In this document: positions 7,081 to 16,508 of the stretch, one piece after another
How positions within the stretch are numbered: the first letter of the stretch is position 1
Layout: the number at the start of each line of letters is the position of its first letter
Assembly (NCBI RefSeq): GCF_024707545.1
Contig: NZ_CP062229.1
Span: 186,001 to 250,000, forward strand
Direction of reading: 5' to 3'
Origin: Mesorhizobium onobrychidis
GTDB lineage: Bacteria; Pseudomonadota; Alphaproteobacteria; Rhizobiales; Rhizobiaceae
DNA: 64,000 bases
Program-made: the position numbers and the translations under genes
The notes under the pieces: model-generated
Databases searched by the model: none
Told to the model about the DNA's origin: nothing
The model's input: only the letters and a program-made list of their open reading frames with translations

Positions 7081-9462
7081 TCAGGTGTTTGCCTTCGTCC
7101 GCGCTTCCGATTTTTCCAGATAGTAGCTCGAATATCTGTCGAAGAATTTTTCCGAGCCGCCGATCGATCCATACTTCGCCAGCTTCTTCAAATCGACTTT
7201 GTTCAAGACGACGCCGACGATCTTGTTGGCGATATAGGATTCCGAGCTCAGTATGGATTGCACCATCGCACGCGGCGTGCGCCCCCACTCGGTCACGAGC
7301 ACGAAGCCGTCGGCAAGCGGGGCAAAGGCCTTGGCATCCACCACCGGTCCGAGCGGCGGCAGGTCGACGATGATGTATTCGAAGGTTTCCTTGGCGTTGT
7401 CGATGAAACGCCGCATTCCGGCCGACGACAGAAGCTCGCTAGTGTGCGAGAAATGACCGCGCGGGACGGCCGGGACGATCGCCAGCTTCGTCTGCCGGTC
7501 GATCTTGCCAACGGACTGCCAGGTCTGCCCACTCACCACCGCTTCCATAAGGCCTTGCTCGGCCTCCATGCCAAGGCTGCGGCTGAGGCCGGGGTTGCGC
7601 AGGTCGCCGTCCACCAGCAGGGTTTTCGACCCGTTGGCGGCAAGCAGTCCGGCCAGATTCGCCGCCACGGTCGACTTGCCCTCGCCGGGAAGGACCGAGA
7701 CTACGCCAATGACCCGGCTGCCTTGCCCTTCCATCACGACGTCGAAGGCAATCTTGGCGCTGCGGAGCGTTTCGGAAAACATCGATGCTGGAGCGTCGAT
7801 GCTCACCCGCATGCGCGCGCGCCTTTCAGCGGCCGACGGTGATTGAGCGGTTCTGACGTCCGCCTGACCGTCATCGCGCCTGTCGTCCTTGACGACCTTG
7901 CTGCCGATGATCGGCAGGTAGCCGAGGAATTTGAGGCCGACGCGATCGCGAACGTCTTCGCCGGTCCTGAAGAACCGTTCCCTGAATTCATTCAGGCCGC
8001 CAACCCCGGCTCCCATCATCACGCCAAGAACAAGCGAAAGTCCCAGCACTATGGACATGCGCGGGGTTGCCGCGGACTTCGGCAGCGTCGCGTCGGAGAT
8101 GACGCGGATCTTGCCGACCGGGAAGGATTGCTGCTGGGACGCTTCCTCGTAGCGGCCAAGGAACGTCTGATAGAGCGTCGAGAGCGCGGTTGCCTTCTGC
8201 TCCAATTCGCGCAGCTTGACCTGCGACTGGTTGTCGATGGAACTCTTGCCAGCCGCTAACGCGACATTTGCGCGGAGCGCCGTCTCGCGTGCGAGAGCGA
8301 CTTCGTATTCGTTGCGGTAGCTTTCGGTCAATTGCTTCAGCTCGCCGAAAATCTGCGCCGAAATGTCGGCCTTTTCCTTGGCAAGTGCGACGGCCTGGGG
8401 ATGCTCAGCCCCGAAATTGGCTTCGATATCCTGCTGCCGCTTGGCGACAGTGAGATAGCGGGTCTTGAGCGTTGAAATGACCGAGTTGCTCGGCTGGTCG
8501 GCGGATATGGCGGCGTCCCTGAATGCGTTGTCCGAACCGCTTTCGACGATCGACTTGTATTGCTGGTAGCGGGCGCTGGCGCGGGCGGTATCGGCCTGCG
8601 CCTCAATGAGCTGGCCGTTGAGGTCCGACAGTTGCTTGTCACTGATCAACTGGCCGTCATCGACGGCCAGCCCATGTTCGGCCCTGAACTTCTCGACGGC
8701 GAGCGCCGCTGTCTGGGAACTTTCGCGAAGCTCCGTCAGCCGGCCCTGCAGCCAGACCGCCGCCCGCTCGGTCGCATCGAAGCTCGCATCGAGCTGATCC
8801 GCGAGATAGGCGTCGGCATAGGCTTTGGTGACCGCGGTCGCAAGTGCGGGGTCCGTCGCCTGGTAGGCGATGGAGATCACATAGCTTCGACCAATGCGCT
8901 CGGCTTGCACCTCGTTTTGCAGTTTGAGGATAGCGTAATCGCGGCGTGACGACGCAACCATCGCGTCACGCGTCGCCGGATCAAGCTGAGTAACGTCGGT
9001 AGTACCCACGGCGGGACTGGGACGGAAATACCGGACCACGCCGCGCACAAAATCGGCAGCCTTCGACACGGCCGACGTCGGAGGGTCCATGAAAGCGTCG
9101 TTCTGATCGAGCTTCTGCCTGTCGACGACCACCGCCGCCAGCCTCGCCGAGTGGAGAATTTCGATCTGGCTGAGAATGGCGGAGTCTGTCTGCATGCTCA
9201 CCGACGCCGCCGAGACCTCGTCAACGACCTTGTTCAAGCCTTCATCGATCAGCACGCGGCTCATTGCCATATAGGTGGGAGGCGTGGTCTGCAAATAGAG
9301 CACGCCCAGAAAAAGTCCGATGGCGGCGCATGCCGCAACAACCTTTGCCTGCCTTGCTGCCATGCCGAGCAAGCGCTCGACATCGATAAAGTCTTCGGCG
9401 CTGACTGCGTCCGAACTCGGCAATGGCTTCCTCTTGTCGAGAGGAAAATTGGCATAATTCAT
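7081..9462 (-). CDS. exoP: ExoP: polysaccharide co-polymerase with BY-type tyrosine autokinase
   Basis: A 793-residue inner-membrane protein of Wzc/ExoP type. The N-terminal half is a Wzz-like chain-length domain between two membrane segments (VVAACAAIGLFLGVLYLQT near residue 40, and IVLGLSLVLGVMMGAGVGGL in the middle), with a long periplasmic coiled-coil rich in Gln, Glu and Ala. The cytoplasmic half is a bacterial tyrosine kinase: Walker A VLPGEGKSTVAANLAG, Walker A' TLLVDGDLRNPG, Walker B YIIVDLPPLGPVVDA. It ends in the tyrosine cluster DRYSSYYLEKSE, the autophosphorylation tail. It controls chain length and export together with ExoF and ExoQ. It is the last gene of the exoLAMONP operon, in the Sinorhizobium order. 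Confidence 0.93.
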   Translation of the reverse strand: MNYANFPLDKRKPLPSSDAVSAEDFIDVERLLGMAARQAKVVAACAAIGLFLGVLYLQTTPPTYMAMSRVLIDEGLNKVVDEVSAASVSMQTDSAILSQIEILHSARLAAVVVDRQKLDQNDAFMDPPTSAVSKAADFVRGVVRYFRPSPAVGTTDVTQLDPATRDAMVASSRRDYAILKLQNEVQAERIGRSYVISIAYQATDPALATAVTKAYADAYLADQLDASFDATERAAVWLQGRLTELRESSQTAALAVEKFRAEHGLAVDDGQLISDKQLSDLNGQLIEAQADTARASARYQQYKSIVESGSDNAFRDAAISADQPSNSVISTLKTRYLTVAKRQQDIEANFGAEHPQAVALAKEKADISAQIFGELKQLTESYRNEYEVALARETALRANVALAAGKSSIDNQSQVKLRELEQKATALSTLYQTFLGRYEEASQQQSFPVGKIRVISDATLPKSAATPRMSIVLGLSLVLGVMMGAGVGGLNEFRERFFRTGEDVRDRVGLKFLGYLPIIGSKVVKDDRRDDGQADVRTAQSPSAAERRARMRVSIDAPASMFSETLRSAKIAFDVVMEGQGSRVIGVVSVLPGEGKSTVAANLAGLLAANGSKTLLVDGDLRNPGLSRSLGMEAEQGLMEAVVSGQTWQSVGKIDRQTKLAIVPAVPRGHFSHTSELLSSAGMRRFIDNAKETFEYIIVDLPPLGPVVDAKAFAPLADGFVLVTEWGRTPRAMVQSILSSESYIANKIVGVVLNKVDLKKLAKYGSIGGSEKFFDRYSSYYLEKSEARTKANT

Positions 9463-9487
9463 CTTCGGTCCAATTCTAGTTTGTACC

Positions 9488-9528
9488 TAGAGCGGCGGTC
9501 TCTCAAGTCGAACTGTGCCGCCGCTCTA
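9488..9528. terminator. hairpin between exoN and exoP
   Basis: TAGAGCGGCGG (9488-9498) and CCGCCGCTCTA (9518-9528) form a perfect 11-bp stem with a 19-base loop. The T-tract (ATTTTTG) lies on the plus-strand side, so as a terminator it would work mainly for plus-strand transcription. On the exo transcript (minus strand) it could instead be a processing or attenuation hairpin ahead of exoP. Confidence 0.4.
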
Positions 9529-9729
9529 TTTTTGTCCAACATCGGATTTTCCCAAAACCGGCCTCCACTTTGGGTCCGATGCTCAAGTTGCAGACGCTAG
9601 AGCAAAATCGAGAGCATCAGCATATATACGACGCAAGCTTCATGCCAGACACCGCGAGACCTGGGCAGCAAGACATATCGGCGTGTCTCGCGTCATCATC
9701 CATTTGCTAATGCTCCCAAATAATGGGCT

Positions 9730-10626
9730 TTATGCGGCTTCCACCCGGCGCTCATGCGTCCGGACGAACTCCTGAAGCATCTCGAAGATCGACGCCTTCA
9801 TGTCGTCACGCGCCAGCGCGAATGCGACATTGGCCTGGATGAACCCCTCCTTCGAGCCGCAGTCGAACATTCGACCGTTGAAGGGCTGGGCGAAGAAAGC
9901 CTGGCTCTGCGCAAGGCGGACCATGGCGTCGGTCAGCTGAATCTCGTTGCCGGCGCCGCGCTGCTGATTGCCGAGCAGCGCGAAGATCTCGGGCTGCAGG
10001 ATGTAGCGGCCGTTGATGTAGTAGTTCGACGGCGCATTGGCCGGAGCCGGCTTTTCGACCATGGCGGTGACCTCGAAACCCGAGCCGACATCCGCGCCGC
10101 AGCCGACAATGCCATATTTGCTGGTCTCGGTCGGATCACAGCGCTCGACAGCGATAACGTTTCCACCGGTCTGCGCATAGAGGTCGGCAATTTCGGCGAG
10201 ACATCCGCGCCCGCCGAAGGACACCATGTCCGGCAACAGCAATGCAAAAGGCTCATCGCCGATGACCTCCCGGGCGCACCATACCGCATGGCCGAGACCT
10301 TGCGGCGACTGCTGCCGGATGAAGCTCGTCGCGCCAGCCACGGGAAGCAGGCTTTCGAGCGCCTGAAGCTGAGCCGTCTTGCCGGTCTGCTCCAAGGTCC
10401 CGATCAGTTCGGGATGCAGATCGAAATAATCCTCAATGACCGCCTTGTTGCGGCCCGTCACGAAGACAATGTGCTCGATGCCGGCTTCGAACGCCTCGTC
10501 CACCGCGTATTGCACGACAGGCCTGTCGACGACCGGCAGCATTTCCTTCGGCATCGATTTGGTCGCCGGCAGGAATCGCGTTCCAAGCCCCGCTACCGGT
10601 ATGACTGCCTTCCTGACTTTCTTCAT
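9730..10626 (-). CDS. exoN: UTP-glucose-1-phosphate uridylyltransferase (ExoN/GalU)
   Basis: A 298-residue GalU-family nucleotidyltransferase. [20 protein letters not shown] is the nucleotide-binding signature G-x-G-T-R, followed by [17 protein letters not shown] with the substrate-binding lysine; LLLPDMVSF and [21 protein letters not shown] are also typical. It makes UDP-glucose from UTP and Glc-1-P. UDP-glucose feeds the glycosyltransferases of this cluster and, via the ugd gene near 21 kb, UDP-glucuronate. The gene sits between exoO and exoP as exoN does in Sinorhizobium, so exoN is preferred over galU. AAGGA precedes the start. The gap to exoP is 267 bp, larger than elsewhere in the operon, and holds a hairpin. 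Confidence 0.93.
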   Translation of the reverse strand: MKKVRKAVIPVAGLGTRFLPATKSMPKEMLPVVDRPVVQYAVDEAFEAGIEHIVFVTGRNKAVIEDYFDLHPELIGTLEQTGKTAQLQALESLLPVAGATSFIRQQSPQGLGHAVWCAREVIGDEPFALLLPDMVSFGGRGCLAEIADLYAQTGGNVIAVERCDPTETSKYGIVGCGADVGSGFEVTAMVEKPAPANAPSNYYINGRYILQPEIFALLGNQQRGAGNEIQLTDAMVRLAQSQAFFAQPFNGRMFDCGSKEGFIQANVAFALARDDMKASIFEMLQEFVRTHERRVEAA

Positions 10627-10682
10627 TGCATATTCCTTCTGAGGAGATCACTTCAACCTGTCGCAGGCCGCCAAACTGTTTT

Positions 10683-11651
10683 TCAGCTGCCTGCACCCTT
10701 CACCTCCCCCGCACCCGCGGCAAATTGCGCCGCCACCCTTCGCAGCCGAACGGCGATCGGCATGCCCATATGCCGAACCGCCGCCGGATCGCTGAGCACC
10801 GTCCACACCGCCTTGAGGGGGGATCGGGCCTTGATGTGCTGGACCAACGAAAGGAAAGACGCCGCCTTGCGCAGGCTGCGCGTGCGCCTCGCGAAAGCGG
10901 CCTCGGCGGCTGCGTCCATCGAATGGGTCCTGGCGAAAACGAGGTCGGCCTTGCGCATCGCCTCGACGTGATGAAGTTCAAGCACGCGGGAAATGGAGCC
11001 GGTCCGGATATGGTAGACATAGCCGGTCGTCGGCTCGACCACGCATTTGCCGCCCTTGGCCAGAGCACTGGCCAGCAGGATGTAATCTTCTCCGATGATC
11101 AGGCCTTCGTCATAGCGAAGCCCGTTTTCGCTCAGGAAGCGTCGCTGGAAGATCGGTTTGAGATAGCCGAGATTGAACCTGGATTCGAAGACCACGTTGC
11201 CGGCGATATAGTCCGCCAGCGAGATTTCACCGAGCCCCTCCAGGTAGTCGGCCGGGAACATCGTCTCCTCGGCAACGCCGTCCTCGCGAACGACCTGAAG
11301 ATTGTCGATCGCGATCTCGGCGCCCGCTTTCTCCGCACGGTCAATCATGGTGCAGATTCGCCCGGGATAGACGGCGTCGTCGGAATCGAGTACCGCGACC
11401 CACCTGCCGCGGGCAAGCTCAAGGCCGGCATTCCTGGCGCCGCCGGGACCACGGTTTTGCTCAAGTGCGACAACGCGTACGATGTCTTCGGGGTAGGATC
11501 GCGCCAGATCGAGCGTCCGGTCGCGCGACTGGTCGTCGACGACGATGATTTCGACGCTGACATCACGCTGGGCTATGGCGCTGGCGATCGCCCGCTCGAT
11601 GGTCAGCTCCGCATTGTACGCGGCAATGACAAAGGTGACGTCAGGCTGCAC
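10683..11651 (-). CDS. exoO: ExoO-type succinoglycan glycosyltransferase (GT2)
   Basis: A GT2-family transferase of 322 residues from a GTG start at 11651, which has a strong GGAAGGGGG ribosome-binding site; this start overlaps the end of exoM by 11 bp. The opening DVTFVIAAYNAELTIERAI and IEIIVVDDQSRDRT-type strands bind the nucleotide sugar, and WVAVLDSDDAVYPGR carries the DxD-like metal site. There are no convincing transmembrane helices, so it acts at the inner face of the membrane on the lipid-linked oligosaccharide. In Sinorhizobium ExoO adds a side-chain glucose. Order within exoL-A-M-O-N-P supports the name; the exact linkage is inferred. Confidence 0.85.
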   Translation of the reverse strand: MQPDVTFVIAAYNAELTIERAIASAIAQRDVSVEIIVVDDQSRDRTLDLARSYPEDIVRVVALEQNRGPGGARNAGLELARGRWVAVLDSDDAVYPGRICTMIDRAEKAGAEIAIDNLQVVREDGVAEETMFPADYLEGLGEISLADYIAGNVVFESRFNLGYLKPIFQRRFLSENGLRYDEGLIIGEDYILLASALAKGGKCVVEPTTGYVYHIRTGSISRVLELHHVEAMRKADLVFARTHSMDAAAEAAFARRTRSLRKAASFLSLVQHIKARSPLKAVWTVLSDPAAVRHMGMPIAVRLRRVAAQFAAGAGEVKGAGS

Positions 11652-12591
11652 GCTTGCCCCCTTCCTGCGGCGAGGGCAGGCCGTACTGGCGGATTTCACG
11701 CACACCGACTAGACCGCTCACGACGCCGACATGCATGACGCCGCGAAGCACGCTGCGGTTCCTGCGCACGGGATTGATGGCGACCGGGATTGCCGATGCG
11801 AAACAAAAGACCGCCTTTGCCGAGGCAAGACCAACTTGCCTCACCAGTGCGAGCCCATTCGCGTCGCGCCCCAGAAGGTGCCCATGCGTTTGCCCGGCGC
11901 GGAACCGGCGGCGGCGGAGCCAGTCGAATGCGGCCCTGGCGCGCGGCACCACTTCGTCGACCCAGGCCTGCGGCGAAAAGGCGATGCGGCCGCCGGCCTT
12001 GACCATATGATCGAAGAATTCGGTGTCCTCGCCGCCGGTCTGGCCACGCGCCAAGCTGAACCGTCGGCCGCGGAGGCAGTCGGCGCCCATCCTGAGCAGG
12101 ACGTTGCAGGTGTAGCCGGTACGGATCTCGCCGCGCACCCAGACGGGCAGGGTCGAGTGGAAATCGCCGCGGCGCATCCAGTCGGGCGCGTCCGGCCGAT
12201 AGCGCGCCCGCACCGGCCCGAGCACGGCGGCGGTGCCACTCACCTCCGCCGTCGCCACCAATTCGGCGAGCCATCTGGACGATGCCGTTTCGTCGTCGTC
12301 GAGGAAGGCGACGAAATCCGACGTGCTGGCGTCGAGGCAGGCGTTGCGGGCGATCGAGATGTTGCGCGCCGGGCAATGATGGTAGCTGATCGGCAACTTC
12401 AACGTCTCCGCCAACGTCGCCACCAGCAGCTCTGCCGTCGGGCCGTCATCATTATCGGCCACGATGACGCGGATGTCGTATCCCGAAGGCACGTCAAGGG
12501 CGGCTATCGAGCGAAGCGTGTCAGCAAGCTCCGGCCGCCGAAACGTGCAGACGCAGATGTCGATGCTGCGGTTTTTTTCGGCCACACCCAT
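11641..12591 (-). CDS. exoM: ExoM-type succinoglycan glycosyltransferase (GT2)
   Basis: 316 residues. The chosen ATG at 12591 shares one base with the exoA stop (TGATG), indicating translational coupling. IDICVCTFRRPELADTLRSI is the typical ExoM-like GT2 opening; FVAFLDDDETASSRWLAELV holds the DDD metal-binding cluster, and GQTGGEDTEFFDHMVKAGG the acidic catalytic segment. The C-terminal part is hydrophobic enough for membrane association (AVFCFASAIPVAINPV). In Sinorhizobium ExoM adds the fourth sugar (glucose) to the lipid-linked repeat. Name from sequence style and operon position. Confidence 0.85.
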   Translation of the reverse strand: MGVAEKNRSIDICVCTFRRPELADTLRSIAALDVPSGYDIRVIVADNDDGPTAELLVATLAETLKLPISYHHCPARNISIARNACLDASTSDFVAFLDDDETASSRWLAELVATAEVSGTAAVLGPVRARYRPDAPDWMRRGDFHSTLPVWVRGEIRTGYTCNVLLRMGADCLRGRRFSLARGQTGGEDTEFFDHMVKAGGRIAFSPQAWVDEVVPRARAAFDWLRRRRFRAGQTHGHLLGRDANGLALVRQVGLASAKAVFCFASAIPVAINPVRRNRSVLRGVMHVGVVSGLVGVREIRQYGLPSPQEGGKRAA

Positions 12592-13604
12592 CACGCCACC
12601 CTGCGCTGTGATCGCGGTCCAAGCAGTTGCAGCCAGAAGCCGACGGACCAGCCGAAATGCATGACCATCGCCGAAATCCCGGCAAGCGCATTGTCCGGAT
12701 TGCGCTGGCTGATGGCGGTCCACACGCCATATCCGAGGCAGACCGACGCCCACACCAGCAGCGGCGTGATCGCCAGCCAATGCACGAAGGAAAAAGCCGC
12801 GAGAAGGACGACTGGGAACACCAGAAGCGGCACCATCTGCCGGACCTTCGGTATCATGCGGTGCTTGAGAATGTTCTTTGCCCGGCCGCGGCCATAGCCG
12901 AGATACTGGAAATAGAGGTCGGCGAGCGACGAGCGCGGGTAATAGATCATTTTCGTCTTGCCGCTCATCCAGATCCGGTAACCGGCCTTGCGCAGCCGGT
13001 AGTCGAGTTCCGCATCCTCATTGTGGCTGAACGTCTCGTCATAGCCGCCAACCGCCTTGAAGGCCGATATTCGCATCAGCGCGTGGTGGCCGTGATCGAC
13101 CCACTCTCCCACTGAGAGATGCCGGTGCTTGGAGCCACCAGTGCCGAGCTTGGAGTTCTGTGCAGCCGCGACCGCTTTCTGCACCATACCGCTGCCGCTG
13201 GTCAGCATGGAGACGACGACCGAGTCCGCGCCGGTGATCCGCGCCTCCTCGACCAGCCGATCGCAATAATCCGGGGGATAGCCGCCATGCGCGTCGATGC
13301 GAATGACATATTCAGCCCCTTCGCCACAACTGGCGACGGCGAGATTGATCGCCGCACTCTGGAGGCGCTTTTCATTGTGAAGAAGGATGATCAGCGGATC
13401 CTTCCCGGCGATCTCCTCGACGATCGCCCTTGTGCCGTCCGTGCTGCCGCCATCGGCAACGACGATCCGGGCACCGAGCCTCTCGGCCGCCGGGCGAAGC
13501 TCATGAACAAGCGCGCCGATGTGAGCCGCTTCGTTCAGGCACGGAATCACGATCAGGCTGGACGGAAGAATTTTGGTCTGCATCATCGGCCCGTGTCCAT
13601 CCAT
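12591..13604 (-). CDS. exoA: ExoA-type succinoglycan beta-glycosyltransferase (GT2)
   Basis: 337 residues from an ATG at 13604 that follows AGGA; the gene begins 7 bp after the exoL stop. SLIVIPCLNEAAHIGALV, ARIVVADGGSTDGTRAIV and YVIRIDAHGGYPPDYCDRL (with the DAH metal site) are GT2 features. SHNEDAELDYRLRKAGYRIWM is the acidic/QxxRW-like acceptor region. Two or three hydrophobic helices near the C-terminus (VPLLVFPVVLLAAFSFVHWL and following) anchor it in the inner membrane. ExoA adds the first glucose to the ExoY-made galactosyl lipid in Sinorhizobium. The same order is found there. Confidence 0.88.
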   Translation of the reverse strand: MDGHGPMMQTKILPSSLIVIPCLNEAAHIGALVHELRPAAERLGARIVVADGGSTDGTRAIVEEIAGKDPLIILLHNEKRLQSAAINLAVASCGEGAEYVIRIDAHGGYPPDYCDRLVEEARITGADSVVVSMLTSGSGMVQKAVAAAQNSKLGTGGSKHRHLSVGEWVDHGHHALMRISAFKAVGGYDETFSHNEDAELDYRLRKAGYRIWMSGKTKMIYYPRSSLADLYFQYLGYGRGRAKNILKHRMIPKVRQMVPLLVFPVVLLAAFSFVHWLAITPLLVWASVCLGYGVWTAISQRNPDNALAGISAMVMHFGWSVGFWLQLLGPRSQRRVA

Positions 13605-13611
13605 AGCATTC

Positions 13612-14784
13612 CTAAGCCAGTGCCTTGGCAGCATATGAATCGGGCACGGCCGTCAACCCGCGAAGCTTCTCGACGAGCGCCCGGCAATCGCTGCGGTCGT
13701 GGCTCCAGGTTCGCGGATTGCGGGCAAGAACACGCGCCCGCAATTTTCCGAAACGATGCTCCTCCAGTTCGCCCAGGGCGGCTTCGAGTGCCTCGGGAGT
13801 GGCTTGAGGCAAAAGAACGCCGATCCCCTGCCGGTCGAGGAACCGGCCAGTTTCGGTGTTGCCCATCGAGATCGGCACGGCGCCGAAGCGGCAGCCCTCG
13901 TAGAGACGGTTGGGCAGCAGCCATTCGGAATTCAGCCCCTGCTCGAAAAAATCGATGGCCCAGGAAAAATGGACCTCACGGTAGATCGTAGCCATATCCT
14001 CGGGATTCCGATAGGGCCCGCCAAACGAGAGCCAGGGCTCGGATTCAACGAAACCGTGAAAATCCGGAAATTCGGAAAGCGCCGGACGGCCTCTGAGGAT
14101 GATTTCGAAGCGGCCCTCGAGCCGTCGGGAAAATTCGGCCAGAAGCTCCAGGGAGCGGCGGCATCGGAGTGCGCCGAACCAGCCGATCCGCCAAGGCGGA
14201 GGGATGGGGGCCTCCGCCGCTGTGCGATCATCCAGCGAAACCGCGGCAAGCTCGAAATATTTGTTTTCGAGCAGTTCGACCGGCGCAGCAATCTGCCCGA
14301 ATGGCTTGAAATAATTGGCGATGAAGGCCGGCGAACTGGTGACCAGCAGCTTTACATCCCTGGCCAGATAGCGTTCCGCGCCGCGCATGGCCCTGCCCAG
14401 AAAGTCGTCGCGAAGCATCAGACGATGGATGTCGAGACACTCATAGACGATCGGCACCGTTGCCTGGAACGCCGATCTGGCACGCCGGGCAAGCGCCAGC
14501 ATTTCCAGATTGCGTGCGACGATGAGGTCGGGTCTTGGCATCGAACCTAGTTTCGAACCGATCGAGACCGCCGCCTTTGTGACTGCTGCCAGACGCTGGG
14601 CGAATCGGCCGTCGCGCGTCGCGCCAAGATCGATCGGCCGCAAGCCCTCGACATCGGCGATCGGGCTTACAGTCCGACGGAAGCCCGCCAGTGTGACCTG
14701 GGCGCCGCCTGCCTTGAGCATTATGATCCGCCGGCGCACTGCCGGATCGGAGACGTCGTGTACCAAGTACAAGACATGCAGCAT
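13612..14784 (-). CDS. exoL: ExoL-type glycosyltransferase
   Basis: 390 residues and the first gene of the six-gene minus-strand exo operon. MLHVLYLVHDVSDPAVRRR with the following MLKAGGAQVTLAGFRR is the characteristic ExoL opening, a GT-B-like N-terminal lobe. The C-terminal lobe has IGWFGALRCRRSLELLAEF and SEWLLPNRLYEGCRFGAVPI, the region where GT-B enzymes bind the nucleotide sugar. It lacks membrane helices. ExoL adds the third sugar of the succinoglycan backbone in Sinorhizobium. The promoter should lie in the 129-bp region shared with exoT, which carries two copies of a repeated 15-bp motif. Confidence 0.87.
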   Translation of the reverse strand: MLHVLYLVHDVSDPAVRRRIIMLKAGGAQVTLAGFRRTVSPIADVEGLRPIDLGATRDGRFAQRLAAVTKAAVSIGSKLGSMPRPDLIVARNLEMLALARRARSAFQATVPIVYECLDIHRLMLRDDFLGRAMRGAERYLARDVKLLVTSSPAFIANYFKPFGQIAAPVELLENKYFELAAVSLDDRTAAEAPIPPPWRIGWFGALRCRRSLELLAEFSRRLEGRFEIILRGRPALSEFPDFHGFVESEPWLSFGGPYRNPEDMATIYREVHFSWAIDFFEQGLNSEWLLPNRLYEGCRFGAVPISMGNTETGRFLDRQGIGVLLPQATPEALEAALGELEEHRFGKLRARVLARNPRTWSHDRSDCRALVEKLRGLTAVPDSYAAKALA

Positions 14785-14833
14785 GAAAACTCGACCGCTG
14801 TTGGCCCGCCCGGAAAAACCCTAGTACAGCTTT

Positions 14834-14848
14834 TGCTGCATCGCAACA
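14834..14848 (+). promoter_or_regulatory. repeated exo-cluster motif TGCTGCATCGCAACA
   Basis: Lies in the exoL/exoT divergent promoter region. It is the exact reverse complement of the 15-mer before exoY (26181-26195), and 14 of 15 bases match the copy at 23787-23801. Probably an operator for a shared EPS regulator. Confidence 0.5.
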
Positions 14849-14882
14849 TTTTTGGTGCAGCGAGGCAGGTATCCATGTTTTT

Positions 14883-14897
14883 TGTTGCGCTGCAAAA
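14883..14897 (+). promoter_or_regulatory. second, degenerate exo-cluster motif copy
   Basis: TGTTGCGCTGCAAAA matches 12 of 15 bases of the exoY-proximal copy. It lies 34 bp from the copy at 14834-14848 and just upstream of the exoT start, in the opposite orientation. Confidence 0.35.
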
Positions 14898-14913
14898 TTA
14901 ATGCCGTAGTTTG

Positions 14914-16470
14914 ATGGTGGCATCGGGCATGGGTCGGATAGTGGGACCGGCACAAAAATCAGGGATCCTGAATTTGCAAGCCAATGCATTCGATCCGCCA
15001 GAGGGCTCTCTCCGCAGATCGGTCGGACGCGGCGCTATCGTCACGGCTTTGGCGCAATCGGTGCGGGTTGCGACGCAGGTCGCCTCCGTCATCGTGCTGT
15101 CGCGCCTGCTGTCGCCGCACGACTTCGGTGTGGTGGCAATGTGTGCGCCGGTGCTTGCCTTCATCGCGCTGTTCCAGGACTTCGGCCTAACCCAGGCGAC
15201 GATCCAGAAAAGTGGAATCAAGCATGAAGAGATCAATTACCTCTTCTGGATCAATGTCGCGGTCAGCGTGCTACTCGCTTGCGTGCTCGCCGGCGCGGCG
15301 CCTCTGGTCGCCGCCTTCTACGGCGAGCCGCGGGTGGCAGATCTGGTGGCCGCGCTCGGGCTGCAGATCATAGCCTATGGGCTCGGCGCCCAGCATCTGG
15401 CGCTGCTGACACGCCGCATGCAGTTCGCCCGCCTGGCCATCATCGACGTCGCAAGTGCCATCGCCGGCCTCGTCGTGTCGATCGCCTGGACTTTCATCGA
15501 CCGTTCCTACTGGGCGCTTTTTGCTGGCACGCTGACAGCAGCCGTGCTGCCCACGATTTGCTTCTGGGCAAGCTCGCGATGGCGCCCCAGCCTGCCGCGC
15601 AAGGTTACCGGCATCAGTGAGCTGATCAATTTCGGCGCCGGCATCACCGGATTCAACTTCGCCAACTTCTTTGCCCGAAATCTCGACAATGTGCTGATCG
15701 GAAAATACTGGGGCGAAGCGCAGCTTGGGCTCTATGACCGCGCCTACAAGCTGCTTCTGTTTCCGCTGAGCCAGATCACCAACCCGCTGTCGAAGGTCAT
15801 GGTGCCGGCTCTTTCCAGGCTGAAGGACGAGCCGGACCGCTACCGCAGCGCCTATCTTCGCGTCATGCCGCTGATATTGCTGGTTGCACTTCCAGGTGTC
15901 GCCTTCGCCACCGCCATGGCCGACGTGCTGATACCGTTCGTGCTCGGCGAGCAGTGGCGGCAGAGTTCCAGCATCTTCCTGGCGCTCGGTTTTGCCGGGC
16001 TGCTGCAGCCGCTCAACAACCCGGCGGGATGGCTTTTCATCAGCCAGGGCCGCTCGGGCGATTTTATGCGCTGGGGCATCATAACAGCCTTGACCTCGGT
16101 GCTGGCCTTCATCGTCGGCCTGCCCTATGGCGCGCTGGGCGTGGCGATCGCCTATGCAGTCAGCGAGTATCTCAGAACGCCTTTCCTGTGGCTCTATATC
16201 GGCAAGACCGGACCGCTGCGGGCAAGCCATATTCTTCGCGCGGCAACGCCCTTTGTGCTTGGTGCACATCTGGCGCTTGCCGCCATCTGGTTCGCCAAGC
16301 CGCTGCTGCCGCAACAGCACATCCTCGCCATGGCGAGCGCGGTGGTGCTATCCTACATGATCACCATCGTGGTCGCCCTAGCGTTTGCTTCCGGCCGCGA
16401 GGCGTTGCGGGAGGCAGTGAAGCTCCTGCCGGCACGGGCGCCCGCGGCGGCACCAAGCGAGGCGAAGTAA
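14914..16470 (+). CDS. exoT: ExoT/Wzx-type polysaccharide flippase
   Basis: About 518 residues with roughly 12-14 hydrophobic helices and no other domain. VGRGAIVTALAQSVRVATQVASVIVLSRLLSPHDFGVVAM is the usual MOP-superfamily (Wzx/ExoT) opening, and the GAGITGFNFANFFARNLDNVLIGKYWGEAQLGLYDRAYKL region is highly typical of this flippase family. It moves the undecaprenyl-linked repeat unit to the periplasmic face, where ExoQ polymerises it. ATG 14914 is chosen over TTG 14911; ATG 14929 is also possible because the ribosome-binding site is weak. It begins a plus-strand pair with the phosphoribosyltransferase-HAD gene 38 bp downstream. Confidence 0.88.
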   Translation: MVASGMGRIVGPAQKSGILNLQANAFDPPEGSLRRSVGRGAIVTALAQSVRVATQVASVIVLSRLLSPHDFGVVAMCAPVLAFIALFQDFGLTQATIQKSGIKHEEINYLFWINVAVSVLLACVLAGAAPLVAAFYGEPRVADLVAALGLQIIAYGLGAQHLALLTRRMQFARLAIIDVASAIAGLVVSIAWTFIDRSYWALFAGTLTAAVLPTICFWASSRWRPSLPRKVTGISELINFGAGITGFNFANFFARNLDNVLIGKYWGEAQLGLYDRAYKLLLFPLSQITNPLSKVMVPALSRLKDEPDRYRSAYLRVMPLILLVALPGVAFATAMADVLIPFVLGEQWRQSSSIFLALGFAGLLQPLNNPAGWLFISQGRSGDFMRWGIITALTSVLAFIVGLPYGALGVAIAYAVSEYLRTPFLWLYIGKTGPLRASHILRAATPFVLGAHLALAAIWFAKPLLPQQHILAMASAVVLSYMITIVVALAFASGREALREAVKLLPARAPAAAPSEAK

Positions 16471-16508
16471 CTTGCACGGACATCCATACGAGGACCAGGC
16501 CTGATCCC

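Noticed and set aside
9754..10971. 405-codon plus-strand frame over exoN and exoO
   Set aside because: Composition is a shadow of the minus-strand genes, which carry clear enzyme motifs.
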